Under the pieces are notes generated by a model that saw only the letters and a program-made list of their open reading frames with translations, searched no databases and was not told where the DNA came from. This document shows, piece by piece, positions 26,556-35,543 of a stretch of DNA of 64,000 bases. The stretch is taken from contig NZ_JXXD01000315.1 in the NCBI RefSeq assembly GCF_000935215.1, positions 1-64,000 on the forward strand, in the 5' to 3' direction. The position numbers and the translations under genes were made by a program. Source of the stretch: Stutzerimonas stutzeri. Lineage in GTDB: Bacteria; Pseudomonadota; Gammaproteobacteria; Pseudomonadales; Pseudomonadaceae. Within the stretch, counting starts at the first letter, position 1. Each line of letters begins with the position of its first letter.

Positions 26556-26969
26556 TCAGGGTTTCTTGCGAGCCTGATGCAGTTTGCTCATCAGCTCCGC
26601 CTCGGATTGCGACAGGCCACAGGACTGCGTCAGGTCGTCGACGCTTGCGCCCATGCCGACCAGTTTGGCCGCCTGGGAGAAGGAGAAGTTGTTGGGGTCG
26701 CGCTGTTCCAGCTGGGTGAGCTTGTCCGGCAACGGCGCCAGCGTGCGACTCAGCTCACGCAACTCATCACCCATGCGCAAGCTGCCTTCCAGATAGGCAT
26801 CCAGGCGGCTGCTCAGCTCCTTGATGCGCTTATCCCTGTTCGCATCGCGTTGCTGCTGTTGTTCGGCCAGAAACCGCTGCCGCCTGAGCAGCCACAGGCA
26901 GAAGCCCAGCAGCCCAAGACAGCAGAAGGCCAGCGCAACCAACGATGCGACCAGCGACGCGATCAGCAT
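26556..26969 (-). CDS. DUF2802 protein of the chemotaxis cluster
   Basis: A 137-residue protein: one N-terminal transmembrane helix (about 3-28), a coiled-coil (about 33-75), and the DUF2802 C-terminus (SFSQAAKLVGMGASVDDLTQSCGLSQSEAELMSKLHQ), which resembles a helix-turn-helix fold. It always follows cheW in pseudomonad motility clusters, as here (three bases apart). Its function is not established. Confidence 0.88.
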   Translation of the reverse strand: MLIASLVASLVALAFCCLGLLGFCLWLLRRQRFLAEQQQQRDANRDKRIKELSSRLDAYLEGSLRMGDELRELSRTLAPLPDKLTQLEQRDPNNFSFSQAAKLVGMGASVDDLTQSCGLSQSEAELMSKLHQARKKP

Positions 26970-26972
26970 GTA

Positions 26973-27452
26973 TCAGATGCTCTCAAGCTCGGCCCATTCT
27001 TCTTCGCTCATCATCTTGTCGAGTTCGACCAGAATCAGCAGCTCGCCGTTCTTGTTGCAAACGCCCTGGATGAATTTGGCTGACTCATCATTACCGACGT
27101 TGGGCGCAGTTTCGATCTCGGATTGGCGAAGATAGACCACCTCGGCAACGCTATCGACCATGATGCCGATGACCTGACGATCCGCCTCGATGATCACGAT
27201 TCGAGTATTGTCCGATACCGACGCGGTTTCCAGGCCGAAACGCTGACGCGTGTCGATCACCGTCACCACATTGCCGCGCAGGTTGATGATGCCGAGCACA
27301 TAGCTCGGAGCACCCGGTACCGGCGCAATCTCGGTATAACGCAACACCTCCTGGACCTGCATCACGTTGATACCGTACGTCTCGTTGTCCAGACGGAAGG
27401 TCACCCATTGCAGTACAGGATCTTCGGAACCCTGCGCAGACGTCATCTTCAT
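26973..27452 (-). CDS. cheW: Chemotaxis coupling protein CheW
   Basis: A 159-residue SH3-like adaptor that joins receptors to CheA: VLQWVTFRLDNETYGINVMQVQEVL, then GAPSYVLGIINLRGNVVTVID, the receptor/CheA contact surface. Start ATG 27452 (MKMTSAQG) has GTGGGG upstream; the frame to 27509 has no site. It ends the parC-parP-cheW set. Confidence 0.95.
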   Translation of the reverse strand: MKMTSAQGSEDPVLQWVTFRLDNETYGINVMQVQEVLRYTEIAPVPGAPSYVLGIINLRGNVVTVIDTRQRFGLETASVSDNTRIVIIEADRQVIGIMVDSVAEVVYLRQSEIETAPNVGNDESAKFIQGVCNKNGELLILVELDKMMSEEEWAELESI

Positions 27453-27535
27453 AGCCCCACCTTCTTCAGTTACCGCAATGGCGGTCGATTCTATCGCCGG
27501 GCCGCGCAACAGGCGCGACCGTCAATTGTTTGCTT

Positions 27536-28336
27536 TCAATGCGTCCGCGGCTTCGTCGCGCCCTGCATCTGTTTCACAGCGCCACTGGCGATCAGCTCGG
27601 CCAGCGCAGTCACGTCGACCAGCGCGCACATATGCTCGATTACCGTACCGGCCAGCCATGGACGCTGACTGCGCTGCGTACGCCACTTGACCTCACTGGG
27701 GTCGAGGCGAATCGAGCGACTGACCTGATGGACCGCCAGCCCCCATTCGTAGCCCTGAACCGAGATCACGTACTGCAACCCCTCGCGGAAGTCGTCACGG
27801 TACCGATCAGGCATCACCCAGCGCGCGGTGTCCAGCACCTTCAGATTGCCTGACTGGCTCGGCAGTATGCCAAGAAACCAGTCGGGCTGACCGAACAGCG
27901 GCGTCAGCTCCTGCCCGGCCAGCGGATAGATGGAGCCCAGGCACACCAGCGGCACCGCCAGGGTCAACCCTGCCACATCGAACAGCAGACACTCGAAAGG
28001 CTCCTCACCCCAACCCGGATGAGCGTCAGGCACGGCTTCGACTGGCTCGCTGGGCAGCTGCGGCGCAACCTCGAGCTCCACGACCGGCTCAAGAGTCAGC
28101 ACCGACGGCATCGCCAGAGGCGCTTCCACCACGGGCGGCGGCGCCGGCTGGACTATTTCCAGACGCGGCGGTTGGCTCTGCCGTGTATCACGCAGTTGCT
28201 CCTCGAGCACGGCCGCCTGGAATTCGTCCTGACTGACCGAGTCGGCCAGTTCGATGGCAGCGTCCTGCAACAGCCCATCGAGATAGGACTGCAGCGCCTG
28301 CTGGGATCGGGTTTCGGTTAGGACGGTGCGGCTCAT
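27536..28336 (-). CDS. parP: ParP, CheW-like chemosensory-array localisation protein
   Basis: A 266-residue protein. Residues 1-40 are helical, ~50-110 a Pro/Glu/Val-rich linker (VQPAPPPVVEAPLAMPS), ~110-266 a CheW-like domain (FECLLFDVAGLTLAVPLVCLGSIYPL) corresponding to the AIF domain of Vibrio ParP. ParP couples CheA and receptor tips to polar ParC so that arrays segregate properly. Position between the ParA-like gene and cheW supports the name. Confidence 0.85.
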   Translation of the reverse strand: MSRTVLTETRSQQALQSYLDGLLQDAAIELADSVSQDEFQAAVLEEQLRDTRQSQPPRLEIVQPAPPPVVEAPLAMPSVLTLEPVVELEVAPQLPSEPVEAVPDAHPGWGEEPFECLLFDVAGLTLAVPLVCLGSIYPLAGQELTPLFGQPDWFLGILPSQSGNLKVLDTARWVMPDRYRDDFREGLQYVISVQGYEWGLAVHQVSRSIRLDPSEVKWRTQRSQRPWLAGTVIEHMCALVDVTALAELIASGAVKQMQGATKPRTH

Positions 28337-28423
28337 GGAACGAACTCGTTATGAGAATCTGAACAGGCTATCGGCCACTGGCGCGACAAACTTGAGCTGG
28401 CAGGCGCCGAGCGGCATGGCACT

Positions 28424-29212
28424 TCACGCCACCTGCGGAGACACTTGCGACGCCAGCAGATGCTTGAGCAAGGCACGATAGGCAAGAACCGCACGACTGG
28501 TCGGATCGAACTGCGAAGGCGTCAGGCCGGCGCGGCTGGCATCGCGCAGCCGCGTATCGACCGGGATGAACGCTGGCCAGAGATGATCGGCATAACCGGC
28601 TCGCAGTACCTTGAGCGTATTCATCGAGGCCTGGGTGCGGCGGTCGAACAAGGTCGGCACGATGGTGTAAGGCAGCGCTTGCTTGCGCGAACGGTTGATC
28701 ATCGACAGCGTGCTGACCATTCGCTCGAGACCCTTCATCGCCAGAAACTCCGTCTGCACCGGAATCACCAGCTGCTGACTGGCAGCCAGCGCGTTGACCA
28801 TCAGCACGCCGAGCAGCGGCGGGCTGTCGATGATGGCGTAATCGAAGTCCTGCCAAAGCTGCGACAGGCTCTTGGCAATGACCAGCCCGAGGCCGTTCTG
28901 CCCGGGCGACTGGCGCTCGAGTGTCGCCAGCACGGTACTGGAAGGCATCAGCGAGATACGCTCGTGACTGGTGGCCAGCAGCAGCTGCCACGGCAGGCCA
29001 TCCGGCACGGTACCCTGGTGCTGGAAGAGATCGAAGACGCTATGGTCCAGGTTATCGGGATCATGCCCGAAATAGCTGGTCATCGACCCATGCGGATCCA
29101 GATCCAGCACGACGACGCGCTTGCCGGAATCGGCCAGCAAGCCCGCCAGTGCGATCGACGTAGTGGTCTTGCCCACCCCACCCTTTTGATTGGCTACAGC
29201 CCAGACTCTCAT
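28424..29212 (-). CDS. parC: ParA-family ATPase ParC (polar chemotaxis positioning)
   Basis: A 262-residue MinD/ParA-type ATPase with deviant Walker A ANQKGGVGKTTTSIALAGL (about 6-24), switch I LDLDPHGSMTSYFGHD and Walker B DYAIIDSPPLLGVL. No ParB gene or parS site is nearby, and it is linked to parP and cheW, so it is the chemotaxis ParC and not the chromosome-partitioning ParA. ATG 29212 is used; the frame reaches 29263 without support. Confidence 0.9.
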   Translation of the reverse strand: MRVWAVANQKGGVGKTTTSIALAGLLADSGKRVVVLDLDPHGSMTSYFGHDPDNLDHSVFDLFQHQGTVPDGLPWQLLLATSHERISLMPSSTVLATLERQSPGQNGLGLVIAKSLSQLWQDFDYAIIDSPPLLGVLMVNALAASQQLVIPVQTEFLAMKGLERMVSTLSMINRSRKQALPYTIVPTLFDRRTQASMNTLKVLRAGYADHLWPAFIPVDTRLRDASRAGLTPSQFDPTSRAVLAYRALLKHLLASQVSPQVA

Positions 29213-29298
29213 TGATCTTCCACCCGGCGAAGCTGACCGGAACGGCATTGCCTGAAACGGCAAAGCGACGGTGTTTTGACGACTGCGCCCTGAAGCGC

Positions 29299-30141
29299 TT
29301 ACATGGACACAGCCGGTGCAGATTGTGTGCCAGCCCGGCGCAACGCATCGTCAGGCCGTACATTGCTGCTGCCCATTCCGGTGACACTCCGGCGCACATC
29401 GAGATTGCGCGACACCACCAGAATCACCCGCCGGTTGCGCGCCCGGCCTTCGGCCGTCGCGTTGTCCGCCACGGGCTGAAATTCGCCATAGCCCACCGCT
29501 GCCATCCGCGAAGGGTCCACCCCCTGCGCTGCAAGCATCCTCACAACGCTGCCAGCGCGGGCTGCGGACAGCTCCCAGTTGGTAGGGAACTGGCTGGTGC
29601 TGATTGGCAGATTGTCGGTAAACCCTTCGACATGGATCGGGTTGTCGAAAGGGGCCAGAATTCCGGCGACCTTGTCGATCAGCAGAAATGCCTGGTCGTT
29701 GGGAAGCGCATCGCCGCTGGGGAACAGCAGGCTGGAGTTGAGTTCGATCTCGATCCACAGCTCATTGCCACGGATCGTCAGTTGCTCGTTGGCGATCAGC
29801 TCGCCGAACGTCTCGCGCATGCTCTGCGCAATTCGCTCCAGCGGATCGAGGGTCGGCTTCCCCGCCGACGAAGCCGGGCCCGACAGATCCTCGACCTGGG
29901 ACACATCCGCCTCGGTGGTCCGAGGTCGCTCCTCACCGATGGGGATGGGCTTGACCGAACGATCGACCTGATTGAACACGCCGACCAGCGAATCGGAGAG
30001 GATCTTGTACTTGCCCTCGTTGATCGAGGAGATCGAGTACATCACCACGAAGAAGGCAAATAACAGCGTGATGAAGTCGGCGTAGGACACCAGCCATCGC
30101 TCGTGATTCTCGTGCTCTTCCGGTGGTCTGCGTCTGGCCAT
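29299..30141 (-). CDS. motD: Flagellar stator protein MotD (OmpA-like)
   Basis: A 280-residue MotB homologue. One transmembrane helix (about 20-40) includes the proton-carrying Asp in VSYADFITLLFAFFVVMYS. The C-terminal OmpA/MotB peptidoglycan-binding domain reads IHVEGFTDNLPIS, NWELSAARAGSVVRML and GYGEFQPVADNATAEGRARNRRV. With MotC it forms the second stator used by pseudomonads for swarming and motility under load. It begins five bases after motC. Confidence 0.95.
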   Translation of the reverse strand: MARRRPPEEHENHERWLVSYADFITLLFAFFVVMYSISSINEGKYKILSDSLVGVFNQVDRSVKPIPIGEERPRTTEADVSQVEDLSGPASSAGKPTLDPLERIAQSMRETFGELIANEQLTIRGNELWIEIELNSSLLFPSGDALPNDQAFLLIDKVAGILAPFDNPIHVEGFTDNLPISTSQFPTNWELSAARAGSVVRMLAAQGVDPSRMAAVGYGEFQPVADNATAEGRARNRRVILVVSRNLDVRRSVTGMGSSNVRPDDALRRAGTQSAPAVSM

Positions 30142-30146
30142 GGCGG

Positions 30147-30887
30147 TCAGTCCATGAAGCCTTGCAGCTTCATCTCGATGGAACGCGGATTTTCGCCCTC
30201 GGCGATGGACAGCACGCCCTCCAGCAGCATCTCGCGATAGGCGGTCTGCCGCTGGACGACGCTCTTCAGCTTGTTGCCGACCGGCAGCACCAGCAGGTTG
30301 GCGAAAGCGACGCCATAGATGGTCGCCACGAACGCAACGGCGATGCCGCTGCCCAGCTGGCTGGGATCGGCCAGATTGCCCATCACGTGGATCAACCCCA
30401 TTACCGCGCCGATGATGCCGATGGTCGGCGAGTAGCCACCCATGCTCTCGTAGACCTTGGCCGCGCGCAGGTCACGCCCCTCCTGGGTATACAGATCGAC
30501 CTCGAGGATGCTGCGGATCACTTCCGGCTCGGCGCCATCGACCAGCAACTGCAGGCCCTTGCGCGCGTATGGGTCGGGTTCCGTCTCGGCGACCGGCTCA
30601 AGGCCGAGCAACCCCTCCTTGCGCGCAGTATTGCTCCAGGTAGTGACCATGAGGATGCCGCGCGCGAGATCGATCCGCGGCGGAAAGAATATCCAGCGAC
30701 CGATACTCATCGCCCGCATGAACACGGCGATGGGCGTCTGCAGCAGGACGGCACCCAGGGTACCGCCAAGCACGATCAACGCGGCCGGCCCATTGAGCAG
30801 CGCCGAGATATGGCCGCCCTCGAGAAAATTGCCCCCAACGATGGCGACGAACGCCAACAGCAGCCCGATCAGGCTGAGCACGTCCAT
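30147..30887 (-). CDS. motC: Flagellar stator protein MotC (MotA family)
   Basis: A 246-residue MotA/ExbB-type ion-channel subunit with four transmembrane helices (about 3-22, 28-47, 150-170, 180-200) and a large cytoplasmic loop that contacts FliG. The signature YSPTIGIIGAVMGLIHVMGN spans helix 3. ATG 30887 (MDVLSLIGLLLAF) is the family start; the frame to 30962 runs into the cheB 3' end. Confidence 0.95.
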   Translation of the reverse strand: MDVLSLIGLLLAFVAIVGGNFLEGGHISALLNGPAALIVLGGTLGAVLLQTPIAVFMRAMSIGRWIFFPPRIDLARGILMVTTWSNTARKEGLLGLEPVAETEPDPYARKGLQLLVDGAEPEVIRSILEVDLYTQEGRDLRAAKVYESMGGYSPTIGIIGAVMGLIHVMGNLADPSQLGSGIAVAFVATIYGVAFANLLVLPVGNKLKSVVQRQTAYREMLLEGVLSIAEGENPRSIEMKLQGFMD

Positions 30888-30903
30888 TAGAGGCGGGCCT
30901 CCA

Positions 30904-32019
30904 TCAGATGCACGCCTCGGCCAGATTGCGACCGATATCGTCGAGCCCGTAGACCGCATCACTCAGGTTGGCTTTGACCACCGCCATCGGCATGCCATAG
31001 ATCACGCAGCTGGCTTCATCCTGCGCCCACACCTGGCTGCCGCTCTGCTTGAGCAACCGTGCGCCTTCGCGACCATCGGCACCCATGCCGGTCAGCACCA
31101 CCGCCAGCACCTTGTCGTGAAACGACTTGGCGGCCGAACCGAAGGTAACGTCGACGCAGGGCTTGTAGTTGAGGCGATCATCGCCCGGCAGGATGCGGAC
31201 CGCACCGCGGCCATCGATCATCATCTGCTTGCCACCCGGTGCCAGCAGAGCAAGCCCTGGGCGCAGCACGTCGCCGTCCTCGGCCTCCTTGACACGAATG
31301 CGGCAAAGCTTGTCCAGACGATCGGCGAAGGCTTTGGTGAACGCGGCCGGCATGTGCTGGATGAGCACGATCGGCGCGGGGAAATTCGCCGGGAGCTGAG
31401 TGAGCACACGCTGCAGCGCCACCGGACCGCCAGTAGACGTACCGATGGCCACCAGCTTGTACGCCTTGCGCTTGGGCGCCGGCGAACGAGCTGCCGGCGC
31501 CGCGGGCGCTGGCGTTGTAGCGCCGGTCCGGGGGGCTGCAGTAGCCAATGTCGAGGCAGTGCCACGCGCGGATACCGGCGGCGTACTTACGCTCGAGGTA
31601 CAGAACGTGCTGTAGCGCCGGTTGCTGCGCGAAACGGTATGTACCTTCTCGCACAGCAGCTGCTTGACCTTATCCGGGTTACGCGAAATGTCTTCGAAGT
31701 TCTTCGGCAGATAGTCGACGGCGCCGGCATCCAGTGCATCGAGGGTGACCCGAGCGCCTTCGTGCGTCAGCGAGGAAAACATCAACACCGGTGTGGGGCA
31801 GCGCTGCATGATCTGCCGCACCGCCGTGATGCCGTCCATCATCGGCATCTCGTAGTCCATGGTGATGACATCCGGCTTCAACGCCAGCACCTGGTCGATC
31901 GCCTCGCGTCCGTTGGTGGCGGTGCCGACGACCTGGATATTCGAATCAGAGGAAAGGATTTCCGAGACGCGCCGACGAAAGAAGCCGGAATCGTCGACGA
32001 CCAGGACCTTGACTGCCAT
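30904..32019 (-). CDS. cheB: Chemotaxis protein-glutamate methylesterase CheB
   Basis: A 371-residue receptor demethylase/deamidase. Receiver 1-125 with phospho-Asp in DVITMDYEMPMMDG; an Ala/Pro/Thr-rich linker ~150-180; methylesterase ~185-371 with catalytic Ser (GTSTGGPVAL), His (IQHMPAAFTKAF) and Asp (GMGADGREGA). The acid box and Lys (DYLPKNF) are present. Between cheA and motC, in the usual pseudomonad order. No cheR lies in the window. Confidence 0.96.
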   Translation of the reverse strand: MAVKVLVVDDSGFFRRRVSEILSSDSNIQVVGTATNGREAIDQVLALKPDVITMDYEMPMMDGITAVRQIMQRCPTPVLMFSSLTHEGARVTLDALDAGAVDYLPKNFEDISRNPDKVKQLLCEKVHTVSRSNRRYSTFCTSSVSTPPVSARGTASTLATAAPRTGATTPAPAAPAARSPAPKRKAYKLVAIGTSTGGPVALQRVLTQLPANFPAPIVLIQHMPAAFTKAFADRLDKLCRIRVKEAEDGDVLRPGLALLAPGGKQMMIDGRGAVRILPGDDRLNYKPCVDVTFGSAAKSFHDKVLAVVLTGMGADGREGARLLKQSGSQVWAQDEASCVIYGMPMAVVKANLSDAVYGLDDIGRNLAEACI

Positions 32020-32072
32020 ACATCACTCCTAGCGGCAGCGCTCCCATCCGAGGTAAGCGCTGCCTGACTGAA

Positions 32073-34265
32073 TCAAATCCTGCGTGCGTAGCGCTTGAGC
32101 ATGCTGGGAACATCGAGAATCAGCGCGATGCGGCCATCGCCGGTGATCGTCGCGCCGGACATGCCAGGCGTACCCTGCAGCATCTTGCCAAGCGGCTTGA
32201 TGACCACTTCTTCCTGGCCCACGAGCTGATCGACGACGAAGCCGATGCTCTGATTGCCGACGCTGAGAATTACTACATGGCCTTCACGCTGCTCTTCCTG
32301 AGCCGCATCGTTGACCAGCCAGCGCTTGAGGTAGAACAGCGGCAGCGCCTTGTCGCGGACGATCACCACTTCCTGGCCATCGACGACGTTGGTCCGCGAC
32401 AGGTCGAGGTGGAAGATCTCGTTGACGTTGACCAGCGGGAAGGCGAAGGCCTGGTTGCCGAGCATGACCATCAGGGTCGGCATGATCGCCAGGGTCAGCG
32501 GCACCTTGATCACCACCCGCGAGCCCTGGCCCTTGGTGGAGAACACGTTCACTGTGCCATTGAGCTGGGAAATCTTGGTCTTGACCACGTCCATGCCGAC
32601 ACCGCGGCCGGACACGTCGGAAATCTCGGTCTTGGTCGAGAAGCCCGGCGCGAAGATCAGGTTATAGCACTCCAGGTCGCTCAGGCGATCGGCGGCATCC
32701 TTCTCCAGCATGCCTTTCTCGACGGCCTTGGCGCGCAGGACGTTGGCATCCATACCCTTGCCGTCATCACTGATGATCAACAGGATATGGTCGCCTTCCT
32801 GCTCGGCGGAAAGCACTACCCGTCCGGTACGTGGCTTGCCGGCGGCTTCGCGCTCCTCGGGCATCTCGATACCGTGGTCGACCGCGTTGCGCACCAGGTG
32901 CACCAGCGGATCGGCCAGGGCTTCGACCAGGTTCTTGTCGAGATCGGTTTCTTCACCGACGAGCTCAAGGTTGATCTCTTTCTTCAGGCTGCGAGCCAGG
33001 TCGCGGACCAGGCGCGGGAAGCGACCGAAAACCTTCTTGATCGGCTGCATGCGGGTCTTCATCACCGCACTCTGCAGATCGGCCGTCACCACGTCGAGGT
33101 TGGAGACGGCCTTGGCCATCGCCTCGTCGCCGCTGTTGGAGCCCAGGCGTACCAGACGGTTACGCACCAGCACCAGCTCGCCGACCATGTTCATGATCTC
33201 GTCCAGGCGTGCGGTATCGACGCGCACGGTGGTCTCGGCCTCGGCCGGAGGCTTTTCCGCCGGAGCAGCCGCGGCCGGCTTGCTCACCGCAGCTGCCGGA
33301 GCGGCCTTGGCCGGAGCAGCAGCAGGGGCAGGCTTGGGCGCCGGTTTGATCGGCACAGCCGCAGCAGGTTCAGCCGGAGTCTCGACGACCGCAGGCTCGA
33401 ACTTGCCCTTGCCATGCAGTTGATCGAGCAGTGCTTCGAACTCGTCGTCGGTGATCTCATCAGCCGCACCAGCTGTTCCACCGCCCTTTGCCGGTTCGGC
33501 GCTTGCTGGCGCAGCGGGTTCAGACGGGGCCGCTTCGAACTTGCCCTTGCCATGCAGCTGGTCCAGCAAGGCTTCAAATTCGTCATCGGTGATTTCGTCA
33601 CTGGTCGGCGCAGCAACGAACTCGCTCTCGGCAGGCATCGAGGCACCCGCAGCGGCAGAGAATTGTCCCTTGCCATGCAGCTGGTCGAGCAGCGACTCGA
33701 ATTCGTCGTCGGTAATCTCGTCGGTGGCAGGGCCAGTCGCTACTTCGGCCGCAGCCGGCTCGCTGGCGGCCGGCTGAATGGCATCGAGCATCTGTTCGAA
33801 TTCGCTATCGGCGCCCTCGGACCGGGATTCGGCCACGACCTGCGGTTCGACTGCCGGCGCTGGCTCATCAGCCGAGGCTGGCTCCGCCAGACGTGCCAGC
33901 GCCGCAAGCAACTCACGCGAGGCTGGCGTCGGCTCGACGCGCTCGCGGACCTGGCTGAACATCGCGTTCACGGCGTCGAGCGCCTGCAGAACGACATCCA
34001 TCAGTTCGGAATCGACTCGACGCTCACCCTTACGCAGGATGTCGAAGACGTTTTCGGCGATATGGCAGCACTCCACCAGCTCATGCAGCTGGAGGAACCC
34101 GGCACCGCCCTTGACCGTATGGAACCCGCGAAAAATCGCATTGAGCAACGCCATGTCATCGGGGCTGCTTTCCAGCTCCACGAGTTGCTCGGACAATAGT
34201 TCGAGAATCTCGCCGGCCTCTACCAGGAAGTCCTGGAGGATTTCTTCATCGGCGTCGAAGCTCAT
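32073..34265 (-). CDS. cheA: Chemotaxis histidine kinase CheA
   Basis: A 730-residue kinase. HPt domain with phospho-His49 in FRGFHTVKGGAGF; a long acidic and Ala/Pro-rich linker (~120-355) with three copies of a 21-residue motif; dimerisation and HATPase domains (VGELVLVRNRLVRLG, NAVDHGIE, SDDGKGMDA, GRGVGMDVV) and a CheW-like domain (from about 605). It phosphorylates CheY and CheB. ATG 34265 is chosen because GGGGAA lies six bases upstream; an in-frame GTG two codons earlier is less well placed. No canonical CheY-binding P2 domain is evident in the linker. Confidence 0.96.
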   Translation of the reverse strand: MSFDADEEILQDFLVEAGEILELLSEQLVELESSPDDMALLNAIFRGFHTVKGGAGFLQLHELVECCHIAENVFDILRKGERRVDSELMDVVLQALDAVNAMFSQVRERVEPTPASRELLAALARLAEPASADEPAPAVEPQVVAESRSEGADSEFEQMLDAIQPAASEPAAAEVATGPATDEITDDEFESLLDQLHGKGQFSAAAGASMPAESEFVAAPTSDEITDDEFEALLDQLHGKGKFEAAPSEPAAPASAEPAKGGGTAGAADEITDDEFEALLDQLHGKGKFEPAVVETPAEPAAAVPIKPAPKPAPAAAPAKAAPAAAVSKPAAAAPAEKPPAEAETTVRVDTARLDEIMNMVGELVLVRNRLVRLGSNSGDEAMAKAVSNLDVVTADLQSAVMKTRMQPIKKVFGRFPRLVRDLARSLKKEINLELVGEETDLDKNLVEALADPLVHLVRNAVDHGIEMPEEREAAGKPRTGRVVLSAEQEGDHILLIISDDGKGMDANVLRAKAVEKGMLEKDAADRLSDLECYNLIFAPGFSTKTEISDVSGRGVGMDVVKTKISQLNGTVNVFSTKGQGSRVVIKVPLTLAIMPTLMVMLGNQAFAFPLVNVNEIFHLDLSRTNVVDGQEVVIVRDKALPLFYLKRWLVNDAAQEEQREGHVVILSVGNQSIGFVVDQLVGQEEVVIKPLGKMLQGTPGMSGATITGDGRIALILDVPSMLKRYARRI
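33399..33722 (-). repeat. Three in-frame copies of a 63-bp repeat in cheA
   Basis: Copies at 33660-33722, 33537-33599 and 33399-33461 each encode DEITDDEFE-(S/A)-LLDQLHGKG-(Q/K)-F (CheA residues ~182-202, 223-243, 269-289), separated by Ala/Pro-rich spacers of 20-25 residues. A weaker fourth copy, DSEFEQMLDAI, precedes them at residues ~153-163. Acidic amphipathic helices spaced on a flexible tether suggest repeated docking sites. Confidence 0.9.
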
Positions 34266-34276
34266 ATTCACTTCCC

Positions 34277-35071
34277 CTAAAAGCCCAGGCTTGAAAGCAG
34301 ATCATCGACATCGTCCTGGCCGGAAACGACGTCTTCACGCATATCGGCATGCATCTGCGGACCTTCACCCTTGGAAGGCTCTTTTTCTTGTTTTTTCTTT
34401 TCCTGCTCGGCGCGCATCGCCTCGCGGTCATGCTGGATGCCTGCCACGCGATCGACCTGCCCCGCCATCAGGACAAGATTGAGCAGGTTGCTTTCGAGGT
34501 CACTGATGAGGCGGGTCACTCGCTTGATCACCTGGCCCGTCAGGTCCTGGAAGTCCTGCGCCAGCATGATTTCGCTGAGGTTCTGCGACAGCTGGCCGCC
34601 GTCGTTCATGCTGCGCTGCAAGTACTGGTCGATGCGCTTGACCAGGTCGCGGAACTGATCGGCGTTCATTTCACGACGCATGAAACGCTGCCAGTCGGCT
34701 GTCAGGCTCTGCGCCTCATAGCTCACGTAGTTCACCAGCGGCGCTGATTCTTCGACCAGGTCCATGGTGCGGTTGGCAGCCTTCTCGGTCATCTCCACCA
34801 CGTAGGACAGGCGATCGGTCGCGTCCGTGATCGGCGACGGATCGCCGCCAGTGGCGCAGGTGTCCATCTCGAGCTTGACGATGGCGTTGTGCAGCTCGCG
34901 TGTGAGCTTGCCAACCTCCAGATAGAGCCCGTGGTTGCGCACCTGATTCAGCTCATTGAACATCTGCGTCGCTTCATCGAAGCGGCCCTGCTGCAGACTT
35001 TCGATCAACTTGGGTGCATGCGCCTTCAGAGTCGCTTCGAACTCTGCCAGGCTTTGGTCTGCTTGCGTCAT
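34277..35071 (-). CDS. cheZ: CheY-P phosphatase CheZ
   Basis: A 264-residue, nearly all-helical phosphatase. The catalytic Gln lies in LAQDFQDLTGQVIKRV (about residues 168-183), within the long four-helix bundle. The C-terminal DDVDDLLSSLGF is the CheY-binding tail, and the preceding region is charged and low-complexity (EQEKKKQEKEPSK). Between cheY and cheA, eleven bases before the cheA start. Confidence 0.95.
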   Translation of the reverse strand: MTQADQSLAEFEATLKAHAPKLIESLQQGRFDEATQMFNELNQVRNHGLYLEVGKLTRELHNAIVKLEMDTCATGGDPSPITDATDRLSYVVEMTEKAANRTMDLVEESAPLVNYVSYEAQSLTADWQRFMRREMNADQFRDLVKRIDQYLQRSMNDGGQLSQNLSEIMLAQDFQDLTGQVIKRVTRLISDLESNLLNLVLMAGQVDRVAGIQHDREAMRAEQEKKKQEKEPSKGEGPQMHADMREDVVSGQDDVDDLLSSLGF

Positions 35072-35094
35072 AGTGCCCTCGCGGCGTTGCTGCT

Positions 35095-35469
35095 TCAGCC
35101 GTTGACGCGCTCGAAGATCTTCTCGATCTTCTCCTTGAGCACCTGGGCAGTGAAAGGCTTGACCACATAGCCGTTAACCCCAGCCTGGGCGGCTTCGATG
35201 ATCTGATCGCGTTTCGCTTCGGCCGTCACCATCAGCACCGGCAGGTGCTTGAGGCGCTCATCGGCACGCACGGTGCGCAGCAGATCGATGCCGCTCATTC
35301 CCGGCATGTTCCAGTCGGTCACCAGGAAGTCGAAGCTACCGCTCTTGAGCATCGGCAGCGCGGTAGTACCGTCATCCGCTTCGGCGGTGTTGGTGAACCC
35401 CAGATCACGCAGGAGGTTCTTGATGATTCGTCTCATCGTCGAGAAGTCATCGACGATGAGGATTTTCAT
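35095..35469 (-). CDS. cheY: Chemotaxis response regulator CheY
   Basis: A 124-residue single receiver domain: acidic pair in [12 protein letters not shown], phospho-Asp in [13 protein letters not shown], Thr/Lys switch residues in VTAEAKRD and VVKPF. CheY-P binds FliM to reverse the motor. ATG 35469 gives the family N-terminus MKILIVDD. However, the strong site GGAGG lies five bases before an in-frame TTG at 35481, which would add four residues; the true start may be the TTG. Confidence 0.95.
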   Translation of the reverse strand: MKILIVDDFSTMRRIIKNLLRDLGFTNTAEADDGTTALPMLKSGSFDFLVTDWNMPGMSGIDLLRTVRADERLKHLPVLMVTAEAKRDQIIEAAQAGVNGYVVKPFTAQVLKEKIEKIFERVNG

Positions 35470-35543
35470 GTTCTTGTCCAAGTCGACCTCCGTAAGTCCC
35501 AAAATGCCTCAGCAAACCGAGCACGTCATACCGCAAACAATCG

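Noticed and set aside
28424-29212. ParA-like gene as a plasmid or chromosome partition system
   Set aside because: No parB or parS sequence is nearby and the gene is followed by parP and cheW, which marks the chemotaxis ParC.
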